64,000 nucleotides of DNA, taken from assembly GCF_022763345.1 (NCBI RefSeq), contig NZ_JALEGS010000058.1, positions 1-64,000 on the forward strand, given 5' to 3'. Made by a program: the position numbers and the translations under genes. This DNA is from Phaeodactylibacter sp. (GTDB lineage: Bacteria; Bacteroidota; Bacteroidia; Chitinophagales; Saprospiraceae). This document shows, piece after piece, positions 8,046 to 16,389 of this stretch (positions are counted from its first letter, which is position 1; each line of letters begins with the position of its first letter). The notes under the pieces are model-generated. The model ran no database searches. It saw only the letters and a list, made by a program, of their open reading frames with translations, and was not told the origin of the DNA.

Positions 8046-9092
8046 TTGAGTGAGATCATTTTAACTGTGGAAAGTGTCGACCTCGTCGAGCTGTACGGTG
8101 AAAACAACAAAAAGCTGAATCTGCTTCGGGAAGCCTTCCCTTCTGTCACCATTACCTCCCGCGGCAGTAGCGTCAAGATGGCAGGCGACAAGAAAGATAC
8201 GCAGAAAGCCAAGTCGAAATTTGAAATGATGGTCCGCCTGTTGCGAGAGCACAAAGAGCTGCCTATGCAAATGGTGCAGGACCTGATCAACGGCAACAAC
8301 CCATTTGAAGCACGGATCAGCAAGGAGAGCACATCGAATAAAACGATCCTTCATGGCCGTAACGGGCGGCAGATCAAAGCCAAGACGCACAACCAAAAGC
8401 GGCTCATTGAGGCGAGCGAAACGAATGATGTGGTTTTTGCTGTCGGTCCTGCCGGTACGGGCAAAACCTACACCGCAGTAGCTCTGGCTGTAAAGGCACT
8501 TAAAAACCGAATGGTCAAGAAGATCATCCTGACCAGACCGGCCGTCGAAGCTGGGGAAAGCCTGGGCTTCCTTCCCGGCGATCTCAAGGAGAAGGTGGAC
8601 CCTTATCTCCGGCCCCTTTACGATGCCCTGGACGATATGCTGCCCGCCGAAAAGCTGCAGCAGTTCATGGCCAACCGGATTATTGAAATCGCGCCCCTGG
8701 CATTTATGCGTGGGCGTACGCTGGACAATGCCTTCATTATCCTGGATGAAGCGCAGAACTGTTCGACTGCTCAGCTCAAAATGTTCCTGACCCGTCTGGG
8801 CCCTTCGGCGAAGTGTATTATCACTGGAGACCTTTCTCAGGTAGATTTGCCCTTTCATCAGAAATCGGGCCTGCGCCGCTCCATTGATCTGCTGGCAGGG
8901 CTAACCGGAATTGCCGCGATCAAATTGGATGCGGACGATGTGGTCCGCCACCGCCTGGTCAAGGAAATCATCCTGGCCTACGAACGGTCCGACGAAGAAA
9001 TGCGCAAACGCCGCGAACAGCGTGAGAGCGACAAAAAGAAAGAAGCGGAAAAAGAATCGGCCCAATCAAAGGCGGCTGCTCAAGAAGAATAA
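8046..9092 (+). CDS. PhoH family ATPase
   Basis: This 348-residue protein is a PhoH-like P-loop ATPase. An N-terminal KH-like RNA-binding region (about 1-110) precedes the ATPase domain, which has Walker A GPAGTGKT at 134-141, ILTRPAVEAGESLGFLPGD, and the Walker B LDEAQN around 233-238, then TGDLSQVDLP. The C-terminus is a highly charged Lys/Glu-rich tail. Translation seems to start at TTG 8046, which has AAGGGA about 8 nt upstream and matches the family's N-terminus; no in-frame ATG is close. Related proteins (PhoL/YbeZ) act in RNA metabolism, often with YbeY. Confidence 0.92.
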   Translation: MSEIILTVESVDLVELYGENNKKLNLLREAFPSVTITSRGSSVKMAGDKKDTQKAKSKFEMMVRLLREHKELPMQMVQDLINGNNPFEARISKESTSNKTILHGRNGRQIKAKTHNQKRLIEASETNDVVFAVGPAGTGKTYTAVALAVKALKNRMVKKIILTRPAVEAGESLGFLPGDLKEKVDPYLRPLYDALDDMLPAEKLQQFMANRIIEIAPLAFMRGRTLDNAFIILDEAQNCSTAQLKMFLTRLGPSAKCIITGDLSQVDLPFHQKSGLRRSIDLLAGLTGIAAIKLDADDVVRHRLVKEIILAYERSDEEMRKRREQRESDKKKEAEKESAQSKAAAQEE

Positions 9093-9104
9093 CTGCATAC
9101 AACA

Positions 9105-9281
9105 ATGAATTACCGAGTTCGCATCAATAAAAAGAAAGAGGCTGCATTCCATAAAATGCTCAGTGCACTGGAAGCCCTGGGGGTAATCCTGGAGTACGAG
9201 CGCCTGGATAAAGATGCCGATGAAGACAGGAAAGATAAAGCTGAGGAAGTCGCAGATCAGTACCGCGATTTGGTAGATTAG
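9105..9281 (+). CDS. Small hypothetical protein, 58 residues
   Basis: An ATG at 9105, 12 nt after the phoH stop, opens a 58-codon frame ending at TAG 9279-9281. The product is highly charged (MNYRVRINKKKEAAF... then a helix rich in Glu, Asp and Lys, ending YRDLVD) and predicted to be helical. Its tight position between phoH and aroA in the same direction supports translation as part of one transcript. I recognise no family. Confidence 0.55.
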   Translation: MNYRVRINKKKEAAFHKMLSALEALGVILEYERLDKDADEDRKDKAEEVADQYRDLVD

Positions 9282-9347
9282 CGCTTCTAAATTCTGAGGT
9301 TTTCAGGTTTTTTCTCATTTTGTCGCCCTTTAGAGTTTATCCTGACT

Positions 9348-10589
9348 ATGACACTTATTTTAAGCAGGCCTGAGGGCACATTATCCGGGGAAATCACCCT
9401 GGCCGGTTCTAAAAGCATTAGCAACCGTGCACTGATTATCAGAGCGCTGAGTGGCGCCGATTTTCCAATTCACAAATTGGCGAATGCCAAGGATACCGTA
9501 CTGTTGGAGGCTTTATTGCAAACCACCGATGATACCCGTGATGCCGGTGCCGCCGGAACGACTTTCCGGTTCCTTACAGCTTATTTGTCTATGCAGCCCG
9601 GTGAGCAGGTGCTTACCGGTACTGAACGGATGAAACAACGGCCTATCGGAGTTTTGGTGGATGCGCTGCGGAAGCTCGGCGCCAAAATTGACTACCTTGA
9701 GCAACAAGGTTACCCACCCCTGAGGATAGGCGCTCCCGACGGGTTCGGCAAAACGAACACCCTGTCAATCGCCGCGAATACCAGCAGTCAGTACATTTCT
9801 GCTTTGCTCATGCTGGCACCAACCCTTCCGGAAGGGCTCCGGCTGCAACTCGAGGGTGAGATCGTCTCCCGCCCCTATATCGAAATGACCCTTTCCTTAA
9901 TGAGCTACTTTGGCGTAAGCCATCAGTGGGAGGAGCAAACCATCATCGTGCCGCCTCAGTCCTATGTGGGCAAGCCATTCACCGTGGAAGCAGACTGGTC
10001 GGCTGCCTCTTATTACTACGCTATGGCTGCTATTGCGCCGGAAGCTGATCTCCGTCTCAATGGTCTGTTCCGGGAAAGTGTGCAGGGCGATGCCGTCCTT
10101 TCCGAAATGATGACCGAATTTGGGGTAGAAACCCACTTTGATGAGACCGGTGTCCAGCTGAAAAAGTCGGTAGATGCGGAGGTGCCGGACGAATTCACCT
10201 GGGATTTCCTGAAATGCCCCGACCTGGCACAAACGCTTGCCGTATGCTGTGCTGCAGTGGGTACAAGTGGTACGTTCTGTGGCTTAGAGACCCTTCGCAT
10301 TAAAGAAACCGACCGCATTCTGGCCCTTCAGCAGGAACTGCAAAAGGTCAACGCCAACCTAATCGAGCTGCCACCTACCGGAGAGCGCACCTACTTTCAG
10401 ACACAGGGCAAAACGCTTTTCGCCTCCACTCCGACCTTTGCTACCTATGAAGACCATCGGATGGCGATGGCTTTTGCGCCTTTGGCCATGCAGCATCCCA
10501 TTGAAATTGAAGAACCGGAGGTAGTCGTCAAGTCTTACCCGGACTTTTGGAAAGATCTGCAGAAGATAGGTTTTGAAGTAGCCAAATGA
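9348..10589 (+). CDS. aroA: 3-phosphoshikimate 1-carboxyvinyltransferase (EPSP synthase)
   Basis: This 413-residue enzyme joins phosphoenolpyruvate to shikimate-3-phosphate in the shikimate pathway, in the cytoplasm. Visible signatures are LAGSKSISNRALI at 18-30 (substrate-binding Lys, Ser and Arg), AGAAGTTFRFLTAYL, MKQRPIGVLVDALRKLGA, and LRIKETDRI near residue 320 (the second signature with catalytic Lys/Glu). The length matches the family. It follows phoH and the 58-residue ORF in the same direction and ends at a strong terminator. Confidence 0.95.
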   Translation: MTLILSRPEGTLSGEITLAGSKSISNRALIIRALSGADFPIHKLANAKDTVLLEALLQTTDDTRDAGAAGTTFRFLTAYLSMQPGEQVLTGTERMKQRPIGVLVDALRKLGAKIDYLEQQGYPPLRIGAPDGFGKTNTLSIAANTSSQYISALLMLAPTLPEGLRLQLEGEIVSRPYIEMTLSLMSYFGVSHQWEEQTIIVPPQSYVGKPFTVEADWSAASYYYAMAAIAPEADLRLNGLFRESVQGDAVLSEMMTEFGVETHFDETGVQLKKSVDAEVPDEFTWDFLKCPDLAQTLAVCCAAVGTSGTFCGLETLRIKETDRILALQQELQKVNANLIELPPTGERTYFQTQGKTLFASTPTFATYEDHRMAMAFAPLAMQHPIEIEEPEVVVKSYPDFWKDLQKIGFEVAK

Positions 10590-10590
10590 A

Positions 10591-10626
10591 AAAAGGCCGG
10601 TTGAGTTACTCAACCGGCCTTTTTGT
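10591..10626. terminator. Bidirectional terminator between aroA and OmpA-like gene
   Basis: The perfect stem AGGCCGGTTGAG / CTCAACCGGCCT around a 3-nt loop is flanked by an A-run on the left and TTTTT on the right, so it can stop transcription from both convergent genes. Confidence 0.88.
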
Positions 10627-11831
10627 TAGCCATCAGAGGCAATATCCAGGATTTTAATCTCCACCCTTTGGTTCTGTTTTCGCCCGTAGGCGGTCTTATT
10701 AGAGGCGATCGGCTTGGTCTTCCCATAGCCTTTGTACTCGAGACGGTCGCGGTTGATGCCTCTGTTGATGAGGTATTCGGCAACTGATTTAGCCCGGGCA
10801 GTGGACAATTTAAAACAGTAATCATCTGGTGGAAGATCATTCGTATGCCCACCAATTTCGATGGCTACATCCTTATTAGTTTTGAGGAATTCAAATACTT
10901 CATTCAGTACTTCTCTGGAGTCACGGGTAATGCTGGAGCTGTCAGCGGGGAAGTACAGCTTGTCTAGCGTAATGATTTTCCCTTTCTCCATTTCGGAGCG
11001 CTTCACCCCCGCAATAGTGGGCTCTGGTTTGGGGGGCTTCACTTCCTGTGGTTGTGGTTTGGGATCTGGCTTATTAGCAGGCTCCGGGTCTGCTTCGGGA
11101 GTATTCGCCGGTATATTACTGGCTATTGGCTCCGTGGTTAAGACTTCCTCAGAGGGCTGCTCCACTTCCGGTAAGGCCTGAGGGGCCTCCGGGATATCTT
11201 CCGAACAAGGTATAGGAGTAATCGCAGAGGCGTTGTCTACCAAGACATTCCCGTTGTAGGGGAAAAGGGTAGGGGTTTCATAGAAGGCCTCTATCAGAAT
11301 GTGCGAGTAAGCCTGTTTAGGCTCGAACTTGAAGTTGTACTGCATCCACTGAGAGGCTTTGACCAGACCGGTTTCATCCAGCAGGACAGACCGGTCGCAA
11401 TTGCTGCTGAACCCACCGTAAATCCGGAGCTTAACCGGCTGATTAAAGTTGGTGCGTTGCTCGGTCGTGCGGCTGATACTAACGTAGTAAGGCGAGCGGG
11501 CCAGGTGGAGGCTGAATTCGTAACAGATGCCCGGCTTCATGGGGCTGCTCAGCTTCTGGGTTACCGCTTCGTAAGTTTCATTATCGCGTACCACCATGCC
11601 CAGATAGGTCGACCCGTCCGTTGCCGGGTACGTCACGGCAAAATCACCGCTGGGCTGAGTATCAGGAGCGGACTCCCCTGGGAAACCACAATCCTGCCAT
11701 CCGGTTGGTGGATGACTGTGCCGGGGAAAGTCTTCAAAGGAAGGGTTGTTGAGATAAATAGCTCCCTGGCTCGTTCCTAAAACGACCGAACTGAGCAGCA
11801 GGGCGAAGGACAGAAAATGTTGTTTCCTCAT
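10626..11831 (-). CDS. OmpA family outer-membrane/peptidoglycan protein
   Basis: This 401-residue protein has a signal peptide ending LGTSQG. Next is a beta-rich domain (about 25-205, starting IYLNNPSFEDFP), then a Pro/Glu-rich linker (about 212-275, with PEPANKPDPKPQPQ), and a C-terminal OmpA domain (about 290-396). The OmpA part shows IEIGGHTND, LSTARAKSVAEYL and GYGKTKPIASN...NQRVEIKI, the residues that clasp diaminopimelate in peptidoglycan. The N-terminal domain resembles a carbohydrate-binding-like sandwich common in Bacteroidota OmpA proteins. It probably tethers the envelope layers. Its stop lies against the terminator shared with aroA. Confidence 0.85.
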   Translation of the reverse strand: MRKQHFLSFALLLSSVVLGTSQGAIYLNNPSFEDFPRHSHPPTGWQDCGFPGESAPDTQPSGDFAVTYPATDGSTYLGMVVRDNETYEAVTQKLSSPMKPGICYEFSLHLARSPYYVSISRTTEQRTNFNQPVKLRIYGGFSSNCDRSVLLDETGLVKASQWMQYNFKFEPKQAYSHILIEAFYETPTLFPYNGNVLVDNASAITPIPCSEDIPEAPQALPEVEQPSEEVLTTEPIASNIPANTPEADPEPANKPDPKPQPQEVKPPKPEPTIAGVKRSEMEKGKIITLDKLYFPADSSSITRDSREVLNEVFEFLKTNKDVAIEIGGHTNDLPPDDYCFKLSTARAKSVAEYLINRGINRDRLEYKGYGKTKPIASNKTAYGRKQNQRVEIKILDIASDG

Positions 11832-12040
11832 GTGATGAATTTTGTCTTAAGCTGTCGGGCAGATTCCTAAACGTTGCGTGTTGATCTGGTAATGGAGTAA
11901 AAATAAGGGAATCTGTCAATTGTTGCACTTAAATCCGAAATATGGCAACATATGCTCCGCGAATAACGAATGAAAACAGATTTTTAGCATAAATGTGCCC
12001 GAAAATCGCTTGCTGAGGCGGTCACTGCGAAGGGAGGAAG

Positions 12041-12073
12041 CCGGCAGCAATGCCAATGGCGCTGCTGCCGGCC
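12041..12073 (-). terminator. Hairpin after glutaryl-CoA dehydrogenase gene
   Basis: The stem GCCGGCAGCA / TGCTGCCGGC with a 12-13 nt loop lies just past the stop of the minus-strand gcdH gene. No T-run follows, so it may stabilise the transcript rather than terminate it alone. Confidence 0.5.
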
Positions 12074-12080
12074 GTTCATT

Positions 12081-13304
12081 TTAGCTAAAGGCATTCAGGC
12101 CGGTAACATCATGGCCGGTGATGAGCAGGTGAATGTCATGGGTGCCTTCGTAGGTCAGCACTGTCTCCAGGTTCATCATGTGGCGCATGACCGGGTACTC
12201 GTTGGTGATACCCATGCCACCGTGGATTTGTCGGGCCTCCCGTGCCACTTCCAGCGCCATATGTACGTTGTTGCGCTTGGCCATCGAAATCTGCGCCGGG
12301 GTCACTTTGCCCTCATTGGCAAGGGTGCCTAAACGCCAGGCCAGCAACTGCGCTTTGGTGATTTCGGTAATCATTTCCGCCAGTTTCTTTTGCGTCAGCT
12401 GGAAGCCGCCAATTGGCCGGCCAAATTGTTCCCGCTCCAGGGAGTAGCGCAACGCAGAATCATAACAGTCCATCGCCGCTCCGATAGCGCCCCAGGCAAT
12501 ACCAAAGCGAGCCTTAGACAGGCAGGACAGCGGGCCGCGCAGGCCTTTAATATCCGGGAAAACATTAGCCTTGGGCACCCGTACGTCTTCAAACACCAGC
12601 TCACCGGTGATGGAAGCCCGCAGGGACCATTTGCCATGGATTTCAGGCGCAGAGAAACCCGGCATGTCTTTCTCAACGACCATGCCGCGGATTTTGCCTT
12701 CTTCATCTTTTGCCCACACCACTGCGATATCAGCCACCGGAGAGTTGGTAATCCACATTTTGGCTCCATTCAGGATGTAGGCATCGCCATCATCCTTGAT
12801 ATTGGTCACCATCCCGCCCGGGTTAGAGCCATGGTCGGGCTCTGTCAGGCCGAAGCAGCCGATAAATTCACCATTGCCCAATTTAGGGAGGTACTTGCGC
12901 TTTTGCTCCTCAGAGGCATACTTCCAAATCGGGTACATCACGAGCGAACCCTGTACAGATGCCATAGAACGAATACCAGAGTCGCCCCGCTCCAGCTCCT
13001 GCATGATCAGGCCGTAGGCGATTTCATCCATTCCGCCACCGCCGTACTCTGCCGGGATATTGGGCCCGAAAGCACCGATTTCTGCCAGGCCTTTGTAGAG
13101 GTATTGGGGGCATTCTGCCCGTTCTGCGTACTCCTCGATGATGGGGCTGACTTCCTGTTTTACCCAGGTGCGCACCGCATCGCGCGCCAGGAGGTGGTCA
13201 TCCTTTAGCAAATCATCCAGCATGTAGTAATCATGGCCCTGGAAGCGGTCTTCCCGGGCTTTTTTTTCTATAGTGCCGTTAGGGGCATGTCCATTGCTAT
13301 GCAT
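12081..13304 (-). CDS. gcdH: Glutaryl-CoA dehydrogenase (acyl-CoA dehydrogenase family)
   Basis: This FAD enzyme, about 407 residues, oxidises and decarboxylates glutaryl-CoA to crotonyl-CoA in lysine/tryptophan breakdown. The sequence closely follows the known GCDH pattern: GCFGLTEPDHGSNPGGM, NGAKMWITNSPVADIAVVWA, KARFGIAWGAIGAAM, EREQFGRPIGGFQLTQKKLA and, near the C-terminus, LETVLTYEGTHDIH, which carries the catalytic Glu and the CoA-facing residues. The match to GCDH over general acyl-CoA dehydrogenases rests on these stretches as I recall them. A frame opens to 13337, but ATG 13304 is preferred because the extra 11 residues look unrelated. The product crotonyl-CoA can feed the beta-oxidation genes at 33.7-37.3 kb. 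Confidence 0.88.
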   Translation of the reverse strand: MHSNGHAPNGTIEKKAREDRFQGHDYYMLDDLLKDDHLLARDAVRTWVKQEVSPIIEEYAERAECPQYLYKGLAEIGAFGPNIPAEYGGGGMDEIAYGLIMQELERGDSGIRSMASVQGSLVMYPIWKYASEEQKRKYLPKLGNGEFIGCFGLTEPDHGSNPGGMVTNIKDDGDAYILNGAKMWITNSPVADIAVVWAKDEEGKIRGMVVEKDMPGFSAPEIHGKWSLRASITGELVFEDVRVPKANVFPDIKGLRGPLSCLSKARFGIAWGAIGAAMDCYDSALRYSLEREQFGRPIGGFQLTQKKLAEMITEITKAQLLAWRLGTLANEGKVTPAQISMAKRNNVHMALEVAREARQIHGGMGITNEYPVMRHMMNLETVLTYEGTHDIHLLITGHDVTGLNAFS

Positions 13305-13461
13305 AAAAAGTTCTTTTATTTGGCTAAGTAGCCTCAAAGGTAATCATTTAGGGGTTTCTGCACCACCATCGTACCTAGTTGCTACGTTTTTTTGACAACT
13401 GAGGTTCGCCCAATTGTAATTTGAGGGCGCAGGTGCCTATTTTTGACAAAAATGCATCACC

Positions 13462-13899
13462 ATGGCTACTATTGCACTCGAAGGCGTACGATTTTTTGCC
13501 CGGCACGGATACTACGAAGAGGAACAGGTGCTAGGCAATACCTTTGTGCTCGACGTGATTGTCAATGCTGATATCGAACTGGCTGCCGCGACCGACGAGC
13601 TATATGAGGAAATGGAGGAAGACGAAATAGAGGAGGATGAACCGGCTGCTACTACTGTTAATTACGAATTGCTTTACTTCATTTGCCAGCTGGAGATGAA
13701 AACGCCCGCCAAACTCCTGGAGACGGTAGTTGATCGCATTGTCGATCGCATTGTAGCTTTTGATAATGTAACCGGGTATCTTGTCCGGCTCCGGAAATTA
13801 AACCCTCCGCTCGGTGGACGGGTGGATGGAGCCTGGGTGATGGTTAATGGTGGCAATATGGACCTTTCGTACCTGCAACTGGTAAAAAAACTAAAATGA
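13462..13899 (+). CDS. folB: Dihydroneopterin aldolase with acidic insertion
   Basis: This 145-residue protein is a FolB-like tunnelling-fold enzyme of folate synthesis. It starts IALEGVRFFARHGYYEEEQVLGNTFVLDV, matching the family's substrate-binding strand and catalytic region, and ends with VRLRKLNPPLGGRVDGAWVMV (the K-x-N-P type C-terminal signature). Usual FolB proteins are about 120 residues. The excess lies in an acidic loop (TDELYEEMEEDEIEEDEP, about residues 44-61) before the conserved TVNYELLY. A short internal duplication (VDRIVDRIV) is also present. A TATTTTTG at 13438-13445 is a possible -7 box. folC is 16 kb away. Confidence 0.82.
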   Translation: MATIALEGVRFFARHGYYEEEQVLGNTFVLDVIVNADIELAAATDELYEEMEEDEIEEDEPAATTVNYELLYFICQLEMKTPAKLLETVVDRIVDRIVAFDNVTGYLVRLRKLNPPLGGRVDGAWVMVNGGNMDLSYLQLVKKLK

Positions 13900-13968
13900 C
13901 CAAACTTAACAGCAGGGTGATGCCGTTACTTTTTGGACAACCCTTTCGTCACAAGTCAAAAAATAACA

Positions 13969-14706
13969 ATGAACCGGAATACTATTGTGCGACAATTAAC
14001 TGTAATGCTCCTCGGGGCCTCTCTTTTCATCGGTTGTACCAGCCAGCAAATTCAATCTACGCTGGAAACCATTGCAAATGCCGGTGAAGCTGGCCTGACC
14101 AATGAAGAAATCGGCAAAGGCCTAAAGCAAGCCCTTGAATTCGGTATTTCCGAAGGTGCGCAGCGCCTGTCTCAGGAAAACGGCTACTACAAGAGTCCCT
14201 ACAAAATACTGTTGCCGGAAGAAGCCCGAAAAGTAGCGGACCGCCTTCAGAATGTGCCCGGCTTTAATCAGGTGGAAGAAATCATTCTTGAAAAAATCAA
14301 CCGCGGCGCTGAAGATGCCGCTGCCAAAGCCAAGCCTATCTTTGTGGATGCCATCCGCAGCATGACTTTCCGCGATGCGCTTGACATTCTTACCGGTAAT
14401 GATGACGCGGCCACTGCTTACCTCAACCGGGTGACTTACACCAAGCTGTATGACGAGTTCAACCCTGTGATCGTGAACTCCCTGGACAAGTTTAATGCCC
14501 GTCAATATTGGGGAGACGCTGTGAATGCCTACAATAAAATCCCATTTGTAGACAAAGCAGACCCTGATTTGGATGACTACGTGACGCGTCAGGCCCTGTC
14601 GGGATTGTTTGATATGGTGGAGAAAAAGGAGCGGGAAATACGCAATAATGTGAGTGCCCGTACCACCGATTTGCTAAAGCGGGTCTTCGCGCGGCAGGAT
14701 GGATAG
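13969..14706 (+). CDS. DUF4197 family lipoprotein
   Basis: The protein has 245 residues from ATG 13969; the frame opens at 13933 but the later start places a lipoprotein signal at the N-terminus (LTVMLLGASLFIGC, Cys about 23). The mature part matches DUF4197: LTNEEIGKGLKQALEFGISEGAQRLS, then YKSPYKILLPEEARKVADRLQNVPGF, AEDAAAKAKPIFVDAIRSMTFRDALDILTGNDDAATAYL and a helical C-terminus. The function is unknown and it is presumably anchored in the envelope. It follows folB after 69 bp in the same direction. Confidence 0.85.
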   Translation: MNRNTIVRQLTVMLLGASLFIGCTSQQIQSTLETIANAGEAGLTNEEIGKGLKQALEFGISEGAQRLSQENGYYKSPYKILLPEEARKVADRLQNVPGFNQVEEIILEKINRGAEDAAAKAKPIFVDAIRSMTFRDALDILTGNDDAATAYLNRVTYTKLYDEFNPVIVNSLDKFNARQYWGDAVNAYNKIPFVDKADPDLDDYVTRQALSGLFDMVEKKEREIRNNVSARTTDLLKRVFARQDG

Positions 14707-14710
14707 GAAT

Positions 14711-14738
14711 AAAAAAAGCCCGCCAATCTTGGCGGGCT
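14711..14738 (-). terminator. Terminator between DUF4197 and baeRF-like genes
   Basis: The stem AGCCCGCC / GGCGGGCT with a short loop is preceded by AAAAAAA on the plus strand, which reads as a T-run after the hairpin on the minus strand. It mainly suits the minus-strand gene ending at 14840, and it could also act on the plus-strand DUF4197 transcript. Confidence 0.7.
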
Positions 14739-14804
14739 CCACTGGCATAAAAGCCAGCTCTGGATTCGAGATTAGGACAAATTAATGTCCCGAAACTAAT
14801 GGCA

Positions 14805-14826
14805 AGCCCATCCGTACGGATGGGCT
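14805..14826. repeat. Perfect 22-bp palindrome
   Basis: AGCCCATCCG followed by its exact complement TACGGATGGGCT forms an uninterrupted palindrome in the 3' region of the baeRF-like gene. It could be a second hairpin for transcript ending or a protein-binding site; nothing distinguishes these. Confidence 0.6.
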
Positions 14827-14839
14827 GTACAAACCAAAA

Positions 14840-15985
14840 CTATTCAAATCTGTATATCGCGTTGGCGCTTGCTGTAGGGACAGGCATCTCTTCGGCATCG
14901 AGCCAGTAGACTCGCCCGCCATTGAGATGTGTCTGAACAGCTGCCAAATCAAGCAAATCACGATATTCATCACGCTTACCTAGCGTAAGCTCGTTTTTGT
15001 CATAATCAAATTGCCCCATCAAGTGCTCCCCTTTCTTAATGAACAGCGTATCCACCTTTTCATAGGCTGCGGCAGGCACGATTTGCTGAGGCGCTGCTGA
15101 TGCCCGGTCTTTTGCCATCGCCGCCTGAAATCGGTTCAGGTCTTCCGCCTGCTGCGATTCAAAGTGCCGGCTGATGATGTTCCAGGCTTTTTCGTGCAGC
15201 ATGGCCGGATTCAGCTGTTCCGGATTGCCGCTAATGTTTTCTGTAAATAAGTTGCCATACTCGTTAACTGACTGATAAATTGGCAGCAGGAAGTCTACAC
15301 AGGCAACAACCATAGGTGGCTTTTCGTCATAGAGCATTTCCATAAGCCCTTTATTGACCTCGCGAAAGTAGGCTTCAATATCCTTTTTCTTGTCATCCTG
15401 CCCGATACCTTGTCCATGGTAGATGGCATTTTCACCACCGTCACGTCCACTGCTGTGATGCTGCAGCGCATCGTGTGAATCGGACAGTACAAAAGCATCT
15501 TTCATACCACCGGTAGGTACCAAATCATCAATCTTTACCGGGGTAATGCTATACTGGTCGCCTTCGAAGAAACGTACTTCATTCTGACTAAGCGCGAGCA
15601 GAAAAAACCGGCTGCTTCCACCCAGTACCGGCAGCATAGGGCTTAGGTGAAAGGTTTCTCCGACAAATACATAAGTATCGAACGTAACAGGCAGGATTTC
15701 GTAGTGGAAGAAATTATCTGGCCCAATAAAAACAGCTAAGCCATCAGAAAGATAGGACCAGAAACGTTCTTGTTCCAGCAATTCCCGGGCTGGCCGGAGT
15801 AAATGATCGGCATCCTTTTCGCTAATGCCTCTTTGCGTTAACTGACCCTGTGCAGCTTTCAAGGCATTTTTGTACCGTATTTGATCTTCCTGGCTATGGT
15901 TGGCACGATAGGTGGGAATGTATATGGAAAGCAAATTTGAGCCTTTCATCTTCGCCAGCGTATTAAATTGCTTTTCGTCAATCAT
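14840..15985 (-). CDS. baeRF-like protein (bacterial archaeo-eukaryotic release factor family)
   Basis: This 381-residue protein begins with MKGSNLLSIYIPTYRANHSQEDQIRYKNALKAAQGQL, the opening seen in bacterial proteins related to archaeal and eukaryotic peptide-release factor 1 (baeRF families). Further support is SDGLAVFIGPDNFFHYEIL, then VLGGSSRFFLLALSQNEVRFFEGD in the middle domain, and a C-terminal part with EKVDTLFIKKGEHLMGQFD and LLDLAAVQTHLNGGRVYWLDAEEMP, fitting an L7Ae/pelota-like third domain. There is no GGQ motif, but GRDGGENAIYHGQGIGQDDKKKDI occupies that area. Its proposed role, from family work as I recall it, is on stalled or hibernating ribosomes. The assignment is from pattern memory. 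Confidence 0.7.
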   Translation of the reverse strand: MIDEKQFNTLAKMKGSNLLSIYIPTYRANHSQEDQIRYKNALKAAQGQLTQRGISEKDADHLLRPARELLEQERFWSYLSDGLAVFIGPDNFFHYEILPVTFDTYVFVGETFHLSPMLPVLGGSSRFFLLALSQNEVRFFEGDQYSITPVKIDDLVPTGGMKDAFVLSDSHDALQHHSSGRDGGENAIYHGQGIGQDDKKKDIEAYFREVNKGLMEMLYDEKPPMVVACVDFLLPIYQSVNEYGNLFTENISGNPEQLNPAMLHEKAWNIISRHFESQQAEDLNRFQAAMAKDRASAAPQQIVPAAAYEKVDTLFIKKGEHLMGQFDYDKNELTLGKRDEYRDLLDLAAVQTHLNGGRVYWLDAEEMPVPTASANAIYRFE

Positions 15986-16044
15986 ATTATAGATTTGGTT
16001 TGGTTTAATTTTTCAAACTGAGGGCTAGTCTCTTTTGACTTTAA

Positions 16045-16278
16045 TCAGGTATACTTCTCTTGCTTTTTGCGCATTCGGAGCACGATCAGCACGATCAGCA
16101 GCAGCACGAGAGCTATCCATACTGAAGGCGTTTCATACCAGGCCGGATCATCCGGTGTCGCGAATCTTTGATCGCTGTAAGGGCTATCACTGGAAGCAGG
16201 TGCCTGCGCTACCAGGCTGTTCGTAAAGACCAAAGCCGAGAAGAATGCATAAAGCAGCTTATTCAAAAGGTTTGTCAT
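16045..16278 (-). CDS. Small membrane protein with signal peptide
   Basis: This 77-residue protein has a signal peptide (LLYAFFSALVFTNSLVAQA), a 25-residue polar segment, and one transmembrane helix (VWIALVLLLIVLIVL) followed by a basic tail (RMRKKQEKY). The topology is probably N-terminus outside, C-terminus inside. It lies 59 bp upstream of the baeRF-like gene in the same direction and may share its transcript. No family is recognised. Confidence 0.6.
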   Translation of the reverse strand: MTNLLNKLLYAFFSALVFTNSLVAQAPASSDSPYSDQRFATPDDPAWYETPSVWIALVLLLIVLIVLRMRKKQEKYT

Positions 16279-16389
16279 AAGTTATTTGTAATGAGTTGTT
16301 TATAGATAGAACGAGGCGGGTGGTAGCATGTTCGAAGCTGAACACTTGGTAGTTCCTGGCGTTCTGAAAAAAAGAAAATACAGCAGAAT

